64,000 bases of DNA from Brucella rhizosphaerae (GTDB lineage Bacteria; Pseudomonadota; Alphaproteobacteria; Rhizobiales; Rhizobiaceae): positions 186,001-250,000 of the forward strand of contig NZ_NNRK01000033.1 of the NCBI RefSeq assembly GCF_002252475.1. The letters run 5' to 3'. A program made the position numbers and the translations under genes. Position 1 is the first letter of the stretch. Every line of letters starts with the position of its first letter. This document shows, in pieces, positions 10,833-20,609 of this stretch. The notes beneath the pieces are model-generated. The model worked only from the letters and a program-made list of their open reading frames with translations. It was not told where the DNA came from and searched no databases.

Positions 10833-13452
10833 TGACGATCCTTTGCGGCACCACGATGATCTTCTTCGGCGAGCTCCCATCGAGCGCAGCCTTGACAAAG
10901 TCAAGTTCGAGCACCGCCTGCTGGATTGTAGCTTGATCAGCGTCGCGGGCGATTGTCAAATCCCCCCGCTTCTTACCGTTGATCTGCACCGGCAAAACGA
11001 TCTCGTTTTCCACGATCATCGCTGCATCAAACAATGGCCAGGGTGCTGTTGCTGCCAGCGTGTCCTTGCCAGTGATCTTGCCGCCGAGTTCAATCAGGCA
11101 CTGTTCAGCCAGGTGTGGCATCATCGGTGCCAGCATCAGAACCAGCATTTCGGTCGCTTCACGCAAAGCTCCCTTCAACTGATCGTCAGCCTTATCCGAT
11201 GCGGCCAGCTGCAACGATGCTGCAAGCGCATTCACCAACTCATAAAGACGCGCAACCGCACGATTGAAAGCGAGCTTTTCAATGTCGTCGCCAACAGCCT
11301 GAACTGCTTTGTGAGCAGCTTTGGAAATAGCGAGAGCATCGCCGTCGATGCCGGACTTGGGCGCAACATCTTTCAGAACAGGTGCCGCTTCCGATACCAG
11401 ACGCCAGACGCGCTGCACGAAACGGTGCGCGCCTTCTGCTCCCGCTTCCGTCCAGATCACATCGCGCTCTGGCGGACTGTCGGAGAGCATGAACCAGCGT
11501 GCTGTATCCGCGCCGTAAGAAGAAATAATGTCATCGGGATCGACCACATTCTTCTTCGACTTCGACATCTTCTCAATTGAACCAATGTCAACCGGAGCGC
11601 CACTATCGAGCATGGTAGCGATACGCTTGCCATCAATGTCTTCAATGCGAATATCGGCAGGTGCCACCCACTGGCCATCAGACTTATAGGTCTCGTGCAC
11701 CACCATGCCTTGCGTGAACAAGCCCTTGAACGGCTCGTCAATGCCGACATGACCGGCCACTTTCATCGCACGGGTGAAGAAGCGCGAGTAAAGCAGATGC
11801 AGGATCGCGTGCTCGACGCCGCCAATATACTGATCAACCGGCAACCAGTGATCGGCAATCTTGCGGTCGGTGGGCTCGTTTTCCCAAGGGGCCGTGAAGC
11901 GCGCATAATACCAGGACGAATCGACGAATGTGTCCATCGTATCGGTTTCGCGACGAGCTTCGCCGCCACATTTCGGGCATTTCACATGGCGCCATGTTGC
12001 ATGACGATCAAGTGGATTGCCTGGGCGGTCAAACTCGACATCATCCGGCAGCTTGACCGGAAGATCGGCACGCGGCACCGGATTGACGCCACAGCTGTCG
12101 CAGTGGATCATCGGGATAGGGCAACCCCAATAGCGCTGGCGCGAAATGCCCCAGTCGCGCAGACGGAACTGAACTTTGCGTTGTGCCTGCGGACGACCGT
12201 CAAGATCAGTCTTCTCCAGACGATCCGCAACATCGTTGAAAGCTGCTTCCGGCGCCATGCCGTCGAGGAAGCGTGAATTCACCATCACGCCATCATCGGT
12301 AAAGGCAGTCTCACCAATCACGAAATTCGCCGCATCTTCGCCGTTTGGCAGAACGACAGGCGTTACCTTCAAACCATATTTGTTGGCAAAATCCAGATCG
12401 CGCTGATCATGAGCCGGGCAACCGAAAATCGCGCCGGTTCCATATTCCATCAACACGAAGTTTGCGACATAGACCGGCAGCTCCCAGTTCTCATCGAACG
12501 GGTGCTTGACCTTGACGCCTGTGTCGAAACCTTTTTTCTCAGCCGTTTCGAGTGCTGCAACAGAGGTTCCCGTGCGACGGCATTCGTCTGCAAACTCAGC
12601 CAGATCGGCATTGGTCTCGGCCAGCTTCTTCGCCAATGGATGATCAGCAGCAATCGCCACAAACGACGCACCGAACAGTGTATCTGGACGGGTCGTGTAG
12701 ACTTCCACTTCCGAGAAGTTTGCAGGCGTAGTCCTGGCATCCAGCGCAAAGCGAACCTGCAAGCCTTCCGACTTACCGATCCAGTTTTTCTGCATAACGC
12801 GGACTTTTTCCGGCCATTGATCGAGCGTGTCGAGGCCGGCCAGCAATTCCTCGCTGAAATCGGTGATCTTGAAGAACCACTGCGTCAGTTCACGCTGTTC
12901 GACCAGCGCACCCGAACGCCAGCCACGACCATCCACAACCTGCTCATTGGCGAGCACGGTGTTGTCGACCGGGTCCCAGTTGACCTTGGAAGTCTTGCGC
13001 GTCACCAGACCTTTTTCAAACAGGTCAATGAACAGCATCTGTTGGCGCTGATAATATTCAACATCGCAGGTCGCAAATTCGCGCGACCAGTCGAGCGACA
13101 GACCCATCGATTTCAGCTGACGCTTCATCGTGGCGATGTTCTGATAGGTCCACTCTTTCGGATGTACCTTGTTCTGCATGGCAGCATTTTCGGCAGGCAT
13201 ACCAAACGCGTCCCATCCCATTGGATGAAGCACGTTGAAACCTTTGGCGCGCTTGTAGCGAGCGACCACGTCACCCATCGCATAGTTGCGCACATGGCCC
13301 ATGTGAATGCGCCCCGATGGATAGGGGAACATCTCGAGCACGTAATATTTTTCGCGGCTGTCGCTGTTGTCCGTCTCGAAAGTCTGGTTTTCTTCCCAGA
13401 TTTTCTGCCAATGTGCTTCCGCCACGCGCGGATTATAACGTTCGGCTGCCAT
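10819..13452 (-). CDS. leuS: Leucyl-tRNA synthetase
   Basis: Class I synthetase charging tRNA-Leu, 877 residues when started at the ATG at 13450-13452 ([19 protein letters not shown]). A 22-codon longer frame exists but its extra residues are not family-like. The HIGH-type motif is HMGH near residue 48, the KMSKS loop ([10 protein letters not shown]) is near 627, and the CP1 editing domain (about 225-420) retains the T-rich GTG/TTRPDT elements. Four cysteines (CDSCG, CPKCG) form a zinc knuckle in the leucine-specific region. Overlaps lptE at its 3' end. Confidence 0.98.
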   Translation of the reverse strand: MAAERYNPRVAEAHWQKIWEENQTFETDNSDSREKYYVLEMFPYPSGRIHMGHVRNYAMGDVVARYKRAKGFNVLHPMGWDAFGMPAENAAMQNKVHPKEWTYQNIATMKRQLKSMGLSLDWSREFATCDVEYYQRQQMLFIDLFEKGLVTRKTSKVNWDPVDNTVLANEQVVDGRGWRSGALVEQRELTQWFFKITDFSEELLAGLDTLDQWPEKVRVMQKNWIGKSEGLQVRFALDARTTPANFSEVEVYTTRPDTLFGASFVAIAADHPLAKKLAETNADLAEFADECRRTGTSVAALETAEKKGFDTGVKVKHPFDENWELPVYVANFVLMEYGTGAIFGCPAHDQRDLDFANKYGLKVTPVVLPNGEDAANFVIGETAFTDDGVMVNSRFLDGMAPEAAFNDVADRLEKTDLDGRPQAQRKVQFRLRDWGISRQRYWGCPIPMIHCDSCGVNPVPRADLPVKLPDDVEFDRPGNPLDRHATWRHVKCPKCGGEARRETDTMDTFVDSSWYYARFTAPWENEPTDRKIADHWLPVDQYIGGVEHAILHLLYSRFFTRAMKVAGHVGIDEPFKGLFTQGMVVHETYKSDGQWVAPADIRIEDIDGKRIATMLDSGAPVDIGSIEKMSKSKKNVVDPDDIISSYGADTARWFMLSDSPPERDVIWTEAGAEGAHRFVQRVWRLVSEAAPVLKDVAPKSGIDGDALAISKAAHKAVQAVGDDIEKLAFNRAVARLYELVNALAASLQLAASDKADDQLKGALREATEMLVLMLAPMMPHLAEQCLIELGGKITGKDTLAATAPWPLFDAAMIVENEIVLPVQINGKKRGDLTIARDADQATIQQAVLELDFVKAALDGSSPKKIIVVPQRIVNVVA

Positions 13453-13573
13453 GAGCGTATTTACTCGTACGAAGATGATGCAATAAGGAGAGTCGTCATT
13501 AATGGCGACCTTCACCACGTATTGGCGAAAGCGTCAACCTTTTGCGGATGAAAAGCCTGAAAGCGAGAGTTTC

Positions 13574-14254
13574 ATGTCAGATATTGTAGCGAACCTGAAC
13601 AAGGTCAAGGCCATCATTGCCAATGCCGAAGAAGAAGCGCGCCGCGATAAGGGTTCTGTGACACTCGTTGCCGTGTCCAAAACATTCGAGGCTGAGGACA
13701 TTCGCCCAACCCTTGATGCCGGTCAGCGCGTGTTCGGTGAAAACCGCGTGCAGGAAGCACAGGGCAAATGGCCAGCACTTCGCGAAGCCTATCCGGGCAT
13801 TGAGTTGCATCTCATTGGCCCACTACAATCCAACAAGGCAGCCGACGCCGTCGCTCTGTTCGATGTGATTGAAACCGTGGATCGTGAAAAGATTGCAGCA
13901 GCTCTTGCTGCCGAGATCAAAAAGCACGGCAAAAGCCCGAAGCTCTATGTTCAGGTCAATACCGGGCTTGAAGAACAAAAGGCTGGTATTGCGCCCAAAG
14001 AAACAATTGCCTTCGTCGAGCGTTGCCGCAACGAGCACGGCCTGACAATCGAAGGGCTGATGTGCATTCCACCTGCGGACGAAAATCCGGGGCCGCATTT
14101 CGCATTGCTGGAAAAGCTGGCGCGCGAAGCCAATGTCGGCAAACTTTCCATGGGCATGTCGGGCGACTTTGAGACCGCCGTTGGCTTTGGTGCAACGTCA
14201 GTGCGCGTTGGTTCGGCGATCTTTGGCGGACGAAACTATTCGCCTTCCGCATGA
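13574..14254 (+). CDS. YggS/PROSC family pyridoxal-phosphate homeostasis protein
   Basis: 226-residue alanine-racemase-like single-domain barrel. The start at 13574 (MSDIVANLNKVKAIIANAE) is preferred to an upstream frame start because the 24 upstream residues (13502-13573) are unlike the family and GCGAGAG precedes the ATG. The PLP lysine is in VTLVAVSKTF near residue 37, followed by FGENRVQEA and, later, LSMGMSGDFETAVGFG. The family buffers intracellular PLP and affects amino-acid pools and has no known catalysis. Divergent from leuS; the 3' end overlaps the convergent FUSC gene by 19 bases. Confidence 0.93.
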   Translation: MSDIVANLNKVKAIIANAEEEARRDKGSVTLVAVSKTFEAEDIRPTLDAGQRVFGENRVQEAQGKWPALREAYPGIELHLIGPLQSNKAADAVALFDVIETVDREKIAAALAAEIKKHGKSPKLYVQVNTGLEEQKAGIAPKETIAFVERCRNEHGLTIEGLMCIPPADENPGPHFALLEKLAREANVGKLSMGMSGDFETAVGFGATSVRVGSAIFGGRNYSPSA

Positions 14255-14772
14255 GGTGGCAGTTGCTGCCTATGTGCTCGCACCCGCTCAATGAGCTTGG
14301 TATAAATCCAGGCCAAAGCAATCGCCACCACGCAGCCGAGCGCGATTTCGATCAACCGCGATAAGGCAAGCAACAGCTCCTCGTTGCGCGTCTGAGCAAA
14401 GCGTCCCGCATCCATCACAATCACCACGGTTGCGGGCGCCAGTCGCCAATTGACGGGATATCGGTCGATCATCAGGATCACGAATACCGTCAAAGCAGCC
14501 CCGAACAGGCTCGCAATCGGCGAATAACCCACAAGCCATATGGCTATCATGCCGATAACACACCCAACGGCTGTGTTGATTGCCCGCGCCTGCGAAAGCG
14601 CGAGCGTCGTGCGAACGTCTGGATCAGAAATAATAAGGACCGTGATGACCGCCCAGATCGGATGCTCAATCCCTGCCCATTGCAATGCAAACCAGCAGAT
14701 CAGACAGCCAAGCAACGTCTTTGAGGCGTAGAGCAGCGCCTTTTCTGGATGGGAAAGATGCACAAACGCCAT
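14236..14772 (-). CDS. FUSC family membrane protein (aromatic-acid exporter-like)
   Basis: 178 residues with five to six hydrophobic helices and the FUSC-type segments HPIWAVITVLIISDPD and NTAVGCVIGMIAIWLVG, plus the later RLIEIALGCVVAIALAW. This matches the membrane half of fusaric-acid/aromatic-acid exporters but lacks the long cytoplasmic and periplasmic parts of full-length pumps, so it is a compact single-domain version. No membrane-fusion partner is adjacent. Substrate unknown. Confidence 0.82.
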   Translation of the reverse strand: MAFVHLSHPEKALLYASKTLLGCLICWFALQWAGIEHPIWAVITVLIISDPDVRTTLALSQARAINTAVGCVIGMIAIWLVGYSPIASLFGAALTVFVILMIDRYPVNWRLAPATVVIVMDAGRFAQTRNEELLLALSRLIEIALGCVVAIALAWIYTKLIERVRAHRQQLPPHAEGE

Positions 14773-14797
14773 TTGGCCTTCCAGCAGCCTCAGTTAA

Positions 14798-14899
14798 AGC
14801 ATTTCCAGCAAAAGTGCGAAGCGGCTTTGCGTCGGATAATGCGTAAGGATAAATCGTGAGGACGCGGTTCCAACGATTCAACCTCAACTGGAACCGCTC
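14798..14899 (+). repeat. Dispersed ~100-bp intergenic repeat, family A copy 1
   Basis: Begins agcatttccagcaaaagt and continues to a right-hand palindrome with perfect arms GCGGTTCCA (14864-14872) and TGGAACCGC (14888-14896). It shares order and most bases with the element at 53963-54061. It lies between the FUSC gene and usg, 39 bases behind the usg stop. Confidence 0.85.
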
Positions 14900-14938
14900 T
14901 CAAATCAGATCGTGGCACGCATCATAGATGAGCCGTTG

Positions 14939-15226
14939 TCAGTGTAAAAGAATTTCTCCTTGCACGTTCTTCCAGTCTGATGGGCCCAGCAACCGATGAT
15001 GCGCGTAGGCGACCGAATGCAGTGGCCCGTCGATCTTTTCCTTCCAGAACTCTATGAAATGATTGAGCACTGGAAATTCTGGCGCGAGATCATAGTCCTG
15101 CCAGACAAAAAGCTGCAACAAATGCGGATGATCGGGCATGTGATAGAAGATTTTCGCCGTCGTCAGACCATAACCGGCGAGCTGCAATTCAAAGACCGAC
15201 TTTGAAATAAAAGCGGATGTCGTCAT
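14939..15226 (-). CDS. usg: Usg-like family protein
   Basis: 95 residues with the conserved core LAGYGLTTAKIFYHMPDHP and LLQLFVWQDYDLAPEFP, then FIEFWKEKIDGPLHSV, the hallmark of the small Usg family of alphaproteobacteria. The name comes from an open frame upstream of a trp gene in Caulobacter; biochemical function is unknown. GGGGAAA precedes the ATG. Single gene with a plausible promoter 30 bases upstream. A family A repeat follows its stop codon. Confidence 0.88.
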   Translation of the reverse strand: MTTSAFISKSVFELQLAGYGLTTAKIFYHMPDHPHLLQLFVWQDYDLAPEFPVLNHFIEFWKEKIDGPLHSVAYAHHRLLGPSDWKNVQGEILLH

Positions 15227-15254
15227 GGCGATTTCCCCTTTTTATAGGGAGCCC

Positions 15255-15283
15255 ATTATAGATGTTCAGCGGCTCCGACAGGA
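15255..15283 (-). promoter_or_regulatory. Candidate usg promoter
   Basis: A perfect TATAAT on the minus strand (15255-15260) lies about 30 bases before the usg ATG. The -35 position 17 bases away (TCCTGT, 15278-15283) is weak. A plus-strand TATAAT (15286-15291) points towards acsA. The whole divergent region 15227-15517 is AT-rich and otherwise featureless. Confidence 0.4.
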
Positions 15284-15517
15284 ATTATAATCGCTAAAAA
15301 TAGTTTTTAAAGTGTAAAAACAGTATGTTAGCATCAACACAGCGTGAGTGCTGCCGCTCCGTTCATATTTTTGTGCTGCGTCATTGTGGACCATAGTCGA
15401 TCCCAATGTCTAATTTACGTTGGACGCGACGGAATGTAGATGAGTCTGGCGATAGCTTTGCCCGATGCGGGCTGTCGATTCTGGCGGGAGGATCGCCGGA
15501 CAGTTATGGAGGAACAC

Positions 15518-17473
15518 ATGTCGGAAAAGCTTTACCCCGTTCTGCCGGGGGCAAAGAAAAACACGCTCATTGACAACGAGACCTATCTCGACTGGTACAA
15601 TGAAAGCGTAACCGACCCGGATGGCTTCTGGGCCAAGCACGGCCGACGCATTGACTGGTTCAAGCCATTTACCAAAGTCAAGAACACCGATTTCAACGGC
15701 GACGTATCGATCAAGTGGTATGAAGATGGCGTTACCAACGTCTCCTACAATTGTATCGACCGCCATCTGAAAAGCCGTGGCGACAAGGTCGCGATCATCT
15801 GGGAAGGCGACAACCCTTACATCGATAAAAAGATCACCTATCGTGAACTTTACGAAAATGTCTGCCGTCTCTCAAATGTGCTGAAAAAGCATGGCGTCAA
15901 GAAAGGCGACCGTGTCACCATCTATCTGCCGATGATCCCGGAAGCGGCTTATGCCATGCTCGCCTGCGCCCGCATTGGCGCGGTCCATTCGGTGGTCTTT
16001 GCAGGCTTCTCGCCGGAAGCGCTCGCTGGCCGTATTGTCGACTGCGAATCCACTTTCGTCATCACCGCTGATGAAGGCGTGCGTGGTGGCAAGCCGGTAT
16101 CGCTCAAGGAAAACACCGATACTGCCATCGACATCGCTGCCAAGCAGTATGTCATGGTCAACAAGGTTCTGGTCGTTCGCCGCACCGGCGGCAAGGTCAG
16201 CTGGGGCCCGGGCCGCGATCTCTGGTATCATCAGGAAGTGGCAAGCGTTGAGCCAACCTGCGAACCCGAACCAATGAATGCGGAAGACCCGCTGTTCATC
16301 CTTTACACCTCCGGTTCGACCGGCAAGCCGAAGGGCGTGCTTCACACCACCGGCGGCTATCTCGTCTATGCCTCGATGACACATCAATATGTCTTCGACT
16401 ATCATGATGGCGATGTTTACTGGTGTACGGCGGATGTGGGCTGGGTAACAGGCCATTCCTATATCGTCTACGGTCCGCTCGCCAATGGCGCGACCACACT
16501 GATGTTTGAAGGCGTGCCGAACTTCCCCGATCAGGGGCGGTTCTGGGAAGTCATAGACAAGCACAACGTCAACATTTTCTATACCGCACCAACCGCAATC
16601 CGCGCATTGATGGGCGCAGGTGACGACTTCGTTACACGTTCGTCGCGCTCGACATTGCGGCTGCTTGGTTCGGTCGGCGAACCGATCAACCCGGAAGCCT
16701 GGGAATGGTATTACAATGTCGTTGGCGATCAGAAGTCCCCTATTGTTGATACCTGGTGGCAGACTGAAACCGGCGGTATTCTGATTACGCCACTGCCCGG
16801 TGCGACGGACCTCAAGCCCGGTTCGGCGACGCGTCCTTTCTTTGGCATCAAGCCGCAGCTGGTTGACGGCGAGGGCGCAGTTGTCGAAGGCGCGGTCGAT
16901 GGCAATCTCTGCATCATCGACTCCTGGCCCGGCCAGATGCGTACGCTCTATGGCGATCACAAGCGTTTCATCGAGGCTTACTTCTCGACCTATAAAGGCA
17001 AGTATTTTACTGGTGACGGCTGCCGCCGCGATGACGACGGCTATTACTGGATTACCGGCCGCGTCGATGACGTGCTCAATATTTCCGGTCACCGTCTTGG
17101 CACGGCAGAAATCGAGTCGGCACTCGTCTCGCATCACTCGGTTTCAGAAGCTGCTGTCGTTGGCTATCCGCATCCGATCAAGGGACAAGGCATCTATTGC
17201 TATGTCACGTTGATGACAGGTGCGGAAACACAGGATGCCGACGCATTGCGCAAAGAACTTGTGGCCCATGTGCGCAAGGAAATCGGGCCAATTGCAACAC
17301 CGGACAAGATCCAGTTCTCACCGGGTCTGCCGAAAACCCGTTCAGGCAAGATCATGCGCCGTATCCTGCGCAAGATCGCAGAAGATGAGTTCGGCTCGCT
17401 GGGCGATACTTCGACCCTCGCCGATCCGGGCGTTGTGGACGATCTGATCGAAAATCGTCAGAACAAGAAATAA
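15518..17473 (+). CDS. acsA: Acetyl-CoA synthetase (AMP-forming)
   Basis: Activates acetate to acetyl-CoA through acetyl-AMP. It is 651 residues from the ATG at 15518-15520, which has TATGGAGGAACAC upstream; an in-frame upstream Met gives a 26-residue tail unlike the family. Key parts are the P-loop-like [11 protein letters not shown] near residue 264, the WWQTETGG segment, the hinge [20 protein letters not shown], and the C-terminal [11 protein letters not shown] whose lysine (about 610) is the conserved acetylation-control site. Complete. Followed immediately by an intrinsic terminator, so monocistronic. Its 290-base divergent upstream region is shared with usg. Confidence 0.98.
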   Translation: MSEKLYPVLPGAKKNTLIDNETYLDWYNESVTDPDGFWAKHGRRIDWFKPFTKVKNTDFNGDVSIKWYEDGVTNVSYNCIDRHLKSRGDKVAIIWEGDNPYIDKKITYRELYENVCRLSNVLKKHGVKKGDRVTIYLPMIPEAAYAMLACARIGAVHSVVFAGFSPEALAGRIVDCESTFVITADEGVRGGKPVSLKENTDTAIDIAAKQYVMVNKVLVVRRTGGKVSWGPGRDLWYHQEVASVEPTCEPEPMNAEDPLFILYTSGSTGKPKGVLHTTGGYLVYASMTHQYVFDYHDGDVYWCTADVGWVTGHSYIVYGPLANGATTLMFEGVPNFPDQGRFWEVIDKHNVNIFYTAPTAIRALMGAGDDFVTRSSRSTLRLLGSVGEPINPEAWEWYYNVVGDQKSPIVDTWWQTETGGILITPLPGATDLKPGSATRPFFGIKPQLVDGEGAVVEGAVDGNLCIIDSWPGQMRTLYGDHKRFIEAYFSTYKGKYFTGDGCRRDDDGYYWITGRVDDVLNISGHRLGTAEIESALVSHHSVSEAAVVGYPHPIKGQGIYCYVTLMTGAETQDADALRKELVAHVRKEIGPIATPDKIQFSPGLPKTRSGKIMRRILRKIAEDEFGSLGDTSTLADPGVVDDLIENRQNKK

Positions 17474-17474
17474 C

Positions 17475-17504
17475 AAAAAGCCCCGGGAAACCGGGGCTTT
17501 TCTT
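17475..17504 (+). terminator. Intrinsic terminator behind acsA
   Basis: AAAAGCCCCGG-GAAA-CCGGGGCTTTTCTTT begins two bases after the stop codon. The stem is strong with a GAAA tetraloop and a T-rich tail. Confidence 0.9.
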
Positions 17505-17521
17505 TGGAAGTATCGTGATGT

Positions 17522-17618
17522 CCCTCACCCTGAGGATGCGCGAAGCGCTGTCTCGAAGGGTCAAGAACCTTCAAACCCGCCCTTCGACACGGTGCTTTTA
17601 CACCGGCTCAGGGTAAAG
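17522..17618. repeat. Long imperfect palindromic repeat (family D)
   Basis: CCTCACCCTGAG..TCTCGAAGGG on the left and CCCTTCGACAC..CTCAGGGTAAAGG on the right form a near-palindrome of about 97 bp with a short centre. Elements with this ccctcaccctgagg / ccctcgaaggg theme are, from memory, common between genes in alphaproteobacteria. It sits between acsA and the converging small assembly-factor gene, 33 bases behind the latter's stop. Confidence 0.75.
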
Positions 17619-17651
17619 GTAAAACTGAGCGCAGAGCAGAAATACCGACCC

Positions 17652-17870
17652 TTAAAAATCGATCGTGCGCCCCTTGATCTCCCAGTCACCAAAGCGGGCA
17701 GGATCTTTGCCGCCACGACCGCCGATTTCACGCGGTGGTTTTGCCGCCTTTTCGCTCGCGCGGCGTTCTTCGGCTTCTTTAAGCGCGCGCTGTGCTGCCG
17801 CTGGCAAATCGTCAACCTTGCGCGGAGCTACGTTGTCATTGATGTCGGTTTCGTTGAATTTATCGGTCAT
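17652..17870 (-). CDS. DUF1674 / SDHAF4-type succinate dehydrogenase assembly factor
   Basis: Small protein ending GGRGGKDPARFGDWEIKG, the invariant C-terminal core of DUF1674, the bacterial counterpart of mitochondrial Sdh8/SDHAF4, which helps load flavinated SdhA onto SdhB. The N-terminal part is charged and disordered. It is 72 residues from the ATG at 17868-17870. An alternative ATG five codons upstream (17883-17885) lies within a 14-bp tandem duplication, and neither start has a convincing Shine-Dalgarno sequence. Convergent with acsA, divergent from htpX. Confidence 0.82.
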   Translation of the reverse strand: MTDKFNETDINDNVAPRKVDDLPAAAQRALKEAEERRASEKAAKPPREIGGRGGKDPARFGDWEIKGRTIDF

Positions 17871-17880
17871 CCGCGGCAAA

Positions 17881-17908
17881 TCCATTATTGAAGCCCCATT
17901 ATTGAAGC
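17881..17908. repeat. Two 14-bp tandem units at the SDHAF4 start region
   Basis: Units tccattattgaagc (17881-17894) and cccattattgaagc (17895-17908) differ at one base. Read on the minus strand each unit contains an ATG, 14 bases apart and therefore in different frames. It overlaps one of the possible start codons of the DUF1674 gene. Confidence 0.8.
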
Positions 17909-18000
17909 TGAGGCTTTTCATACCCATCATATAGTTAAACTTGGCGGGTAAGCAAAACCCTGTTTGAGATAGACTTTCACTGAATTGGAGATCAATACGC

Positions 18001-18978
18001 ATGAATATGACGAAAACTGCCATGCTGATTGCTCTCATGACAGTCATGTTCATGAGCATCGGATATTTGTTGGGCGGCGGCGGCGGCATGATGATCGCGC
18101 TGGTGATCGCGGTTGCCATGAACCTGTTTGGCTATTGGAATTCCGACAAGATGGTGCTGCGCATGTACAATGCGCAGGAAGTCGATGCGCGCTCAGCGCC
18201 AGATTATTATCGCATGGTGAGCGGGCTTGCTGCCAATGCTGGTCTGCCAATGCCAAAAGTCTATATCATCAATGAGGATCAGCCCAACGCATTTGCCACA
18301 GGCCGCAATCCGGAAAATGCTGCGGTCGCGGCCACAACGGGTCTTCTTCAGCGCCTGACACCTGAAGAAGTCGCAGGCGTGATGGCACATGAGCTGGCAC
18401 ACGTTCAGAACCGCGATACGCTGACCATGACAATCGTCGCCACCCTTGCAGGTGCGATCTCCATGCTTGGCAATTTCGCTTTCTTCCTTGGTGGCAATCG
18501 CGAAAACGGCAATGGCATCATGGGCGTGATTGGCACAATCCTTGCGATGATCGTGGCCCCGTTTGCCGCCATGATCGTACAGATGGCTGTGAGCCGTACC
18601 CGCGAATATGCCGCCGACCGTCGTGGTGCTGAAATCTGCGGCAATCCGCTTTGGCTTTCTTCTGCACTTGGCAAAATCGCGCGCGGTGCAAAAAGCGTGG
18701 TGAATGAAGAAGCCGAACACAATCCGGCGACAGCGCATATGTTCATCATCAATCCGCTCAGCGGCCGCGGTGCAGACAACCTGTTCTCGACCCACCCTGA
18801 TACCGACAACCGCATTTCTGCACTTGAACAAATGGCATCTGAAATGGGTATTCGTTCGTCAGGAATGGCGCAGCGCGCGCCTGCGTCCTCACAAAGCAGT
18901 GGCCCATGGGGACAAAGTAGTGGTAATGCAGGCGACAACAACAGTGACGGTTCCGGTTATCGGGGCCCTTGGTCGTAA
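18001..18978 (+). CDS. htpX: Membrane zinc metalloprotease HtpX
   Basis: Inner-membrane M48 endopeptidase that degrades damaged membrane proteins. 325 residues: two N-terminal hydrophobic helices (about 5-45, with a Gly-rich [20 protein letters not shown]), the zinc motif HELAH near residue 130, two further helices (about 145-200), then [17 protein letters not shown] supplying the third zinc ligand. The C-terminal 40 residues are Ser/Gln/Gly/Asn-rich and probably disordered. Complete. It precedes the rsmB-type gene by 46 bases and may be co-transcribed with it. Confidence 0.96.
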   Translation: MNMTKTAMLIALMTVMFMSIGYLLGGGGGMMIALVIAVAMNLFGYWNSDKMVLRMYNAQEVDARSAPDYYRMVSGLAANAGLPMPKVYIINEDQPNAFATGRNPENAAVAATTGLLQRLTPEEVAGVMAHELAHVQNRDTLTMTIVATLAGAISMLGNFAFFLGGNRENGNGIMGVIGTILAMIVAPFAAMIVQMAVSRTREYAADRRGAEICGNPLWLSSALGKIARGAKSVVNEEAEHNPATAHMFIINPLSGRGADNLFSTHPDTDNRISALEQMASEMGIRSSGMAQRAPASSQSSGPWGQSSGNAGDNNSDGSGYRGPWS

Positions 18979-19024
18979 AAGCGCGTCCCGAAAACAAGAT
19001 GCGCGTTAGATAAAGTAGAACAGC

Positions 19025-20431
19025 GTGAACGATAAAAGAACTGCGCCGAAGCGTGGAAATAACAAGCCGCAGACACATGATTACGCCGCAGACCGCGCCG
19101 AACAACGGCCCGGTCTTGCCGCGCGTCTGACTGCGGCACGCCTGCTTGGTGCGGTGATTGAAAAGAACACATCGCTTGACGGTCTGACCGACAACAGCCA
19201 CGGCCATCCGCAATATCTGGCACTGGAGCCACGCGACCGCTCGCTGGTTCGCGCTATTCTTGGTTCGGCCCTGCGCAATCGCGGCAGCATTGACCGCGCT
19301 ATCAACAAGCGCCTCGACCGCCCGTTGCCAGAAAATGCCCACGCGCTCAAACACCTGCTGCATATTGCGGTCGCACAGATTTTCTACCTCAATCTGCCCG
19401 ATCATTCTGCCGTCGATCTGGCGGTTGAAGCCGCCAATTCTGACCCGCGCAATCGCAAATATGCAGGCCTCGTGAACGCTCTTTTGCGCCGTCTGTCGCG
19501 CAACAAAGAACGCGCACTGGAACACACATTGCACCCGGAAACGAATGTTCCGGAATGGTTCTCAAAGAGCATTGCAGACGCCTATGGCGCCGAAAAAGCC
19601 GCGGCGATCCTTACCATGCATGCTTATGAACCACCGATTGACTTTACCGTGAAAAGCGATCCACAGGCGTGGGCTGAAAAGCTTGGTGGTGTTGCCCTGC
19701 CTAACGGCTCAGTGCGTCTTGAGACGGTCGAAGGCAACCTTACTGATTTACCCGGTTTCGCCGAAGGTGACTGGTGGGTGCAGGATGCAGCGGCAAGCCT
19801 GCCAGCACGTCTCATGGGTGACATCAAAGGCAAACGCGTTGCCGATCTTTGCGCTGCTCCCGGCGGCAAGACGGCACAGCTTGTGCTTCAGGGTGCCGAT
19901 GTGACGGCGCTTGATATGTCCGAAAATCGATTGAAGCGGCTTCAGGGCAATCTGGACCGTCTTGGGTTCAAAGCCAGAACCGTTGTCACCAATCTTCTGG
20001 ATTTCAAGCCTGACGAACTGTTCGATGCCGTTCTCGTTGATGCGCCGTGTTCATCCACCGGCACCGTGCGCCGTCACCCGGACGTGCCATGGACAAAGAC
20101 GCCGCAGGATATTGAAAAACTTGCCACACTTCAGGCAAAGCTTCTTGCCCATGCCGTTAATCTGGTTAAGCCGGGCGGTACGATTGTTTTCTCAAATTGC
20201 TCGCTGCATCCATTGGAAGGCGAGGAAGTGGCACGCAAGGCGCTCAAAAATCCTGAGCTTGCAGCCTATCCGATCACGCTTGATGACTGTCCGGGACTTG
20301 AAGGCCTGATTACCAAAGAAGGCTTCCTGCGCTCAACACCGGCCGACCTGCCAGCCGAACACTTCGACGGCAATCCGCATATGGCAGGAATGGATGGTTT
20401 CTTTGCCGCTCGTTTCAAGCGGAAAGCCTGA
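19025..20431 (+). CDS. rsmB: RsmB-family 16S rRNA m5C methyltransferase
   Basis: 468 residues with an N-terminal NusB-like RNA-binding domain (about 25-165) and a Rossmann methyltransferase domain. S-adenosylmethionine site: VADLCAAPGGKTAQL near residue 280; the two cysteines typical of m5C enzymes are in DAPCSSTGTVRRHPD (about 340) and SNCSLHP (about 391). Starts with GTG at 19025; the upstream Shine-Dalgarno is weak. The NusB-plus-methyltransferase layout favours RsmB (C967 of 16S rRNA) over RsmF or a tRNA enzyme. Followed 178 bases later by the heparinase-like gene. Confidence 0.9.
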   Translation: MNDKRTAPKRGNNKPQTHDYAADRAEQRPGLAARLTAARLLGAVIEKNTSLDGLTDNSHGHPQYLALEPRDRSLVRAILGSALRNRGSIDRAINKRLDRPLPENAHALKHLLHIAVAQIFYLNLPDHSAVDLAVEAANSDPRNRKYAGLVNALLRRLSRNKERALEHTLHPETNVPEWFSKSIADAYGAEKAAAILTMHAYEPPIDFTVKSDPQAWAEKLGGVALPNGSVRLETVEGNLTDLPGFAEGDWWVQDAAASLPARLMGDIKGKRVADLCAAPGGKTAQLVLQGADVTALDMSENRLKRLQGNLDRLGFKARTVVTNLLDFKPDELFDAVLVDAPCSSTGTVRRHPDVPWTKTPQDIEKLATLQAKLLAHAVNLVKPGGTIVFSNCSLHPLEGEEVARKALKNPELAAYPITLDDCPGLEGLITKEGFLRSTPADLPAEHFDGNPHMAGMDGFFAARFKRKA

Positions 20432-20609
20432 TCTCGCGGCTCAGGCAATCAAAATCGATGAAATTACCATAATGGGTGCACCGCATCCGTTATGGTTAAC
20501 ACTCGGTTCACCATTATATACGATTCTATTAATGCATGATTCCGAGGCCCGGAAACTGGCATTCGAATGAATCATCGCATGAAAGGACGGACCTGCCTTA
20601 TCGGGTCCA

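Noticed and set aside
12409-13551. 380-codon plus-strand open frame
   Set aside because: Antisense to leuS; the product shows no domain.
15872-17137. 421-codon minus-strand open frame
   Set aside because: Antisense to acsA, which is clearly the real gene.
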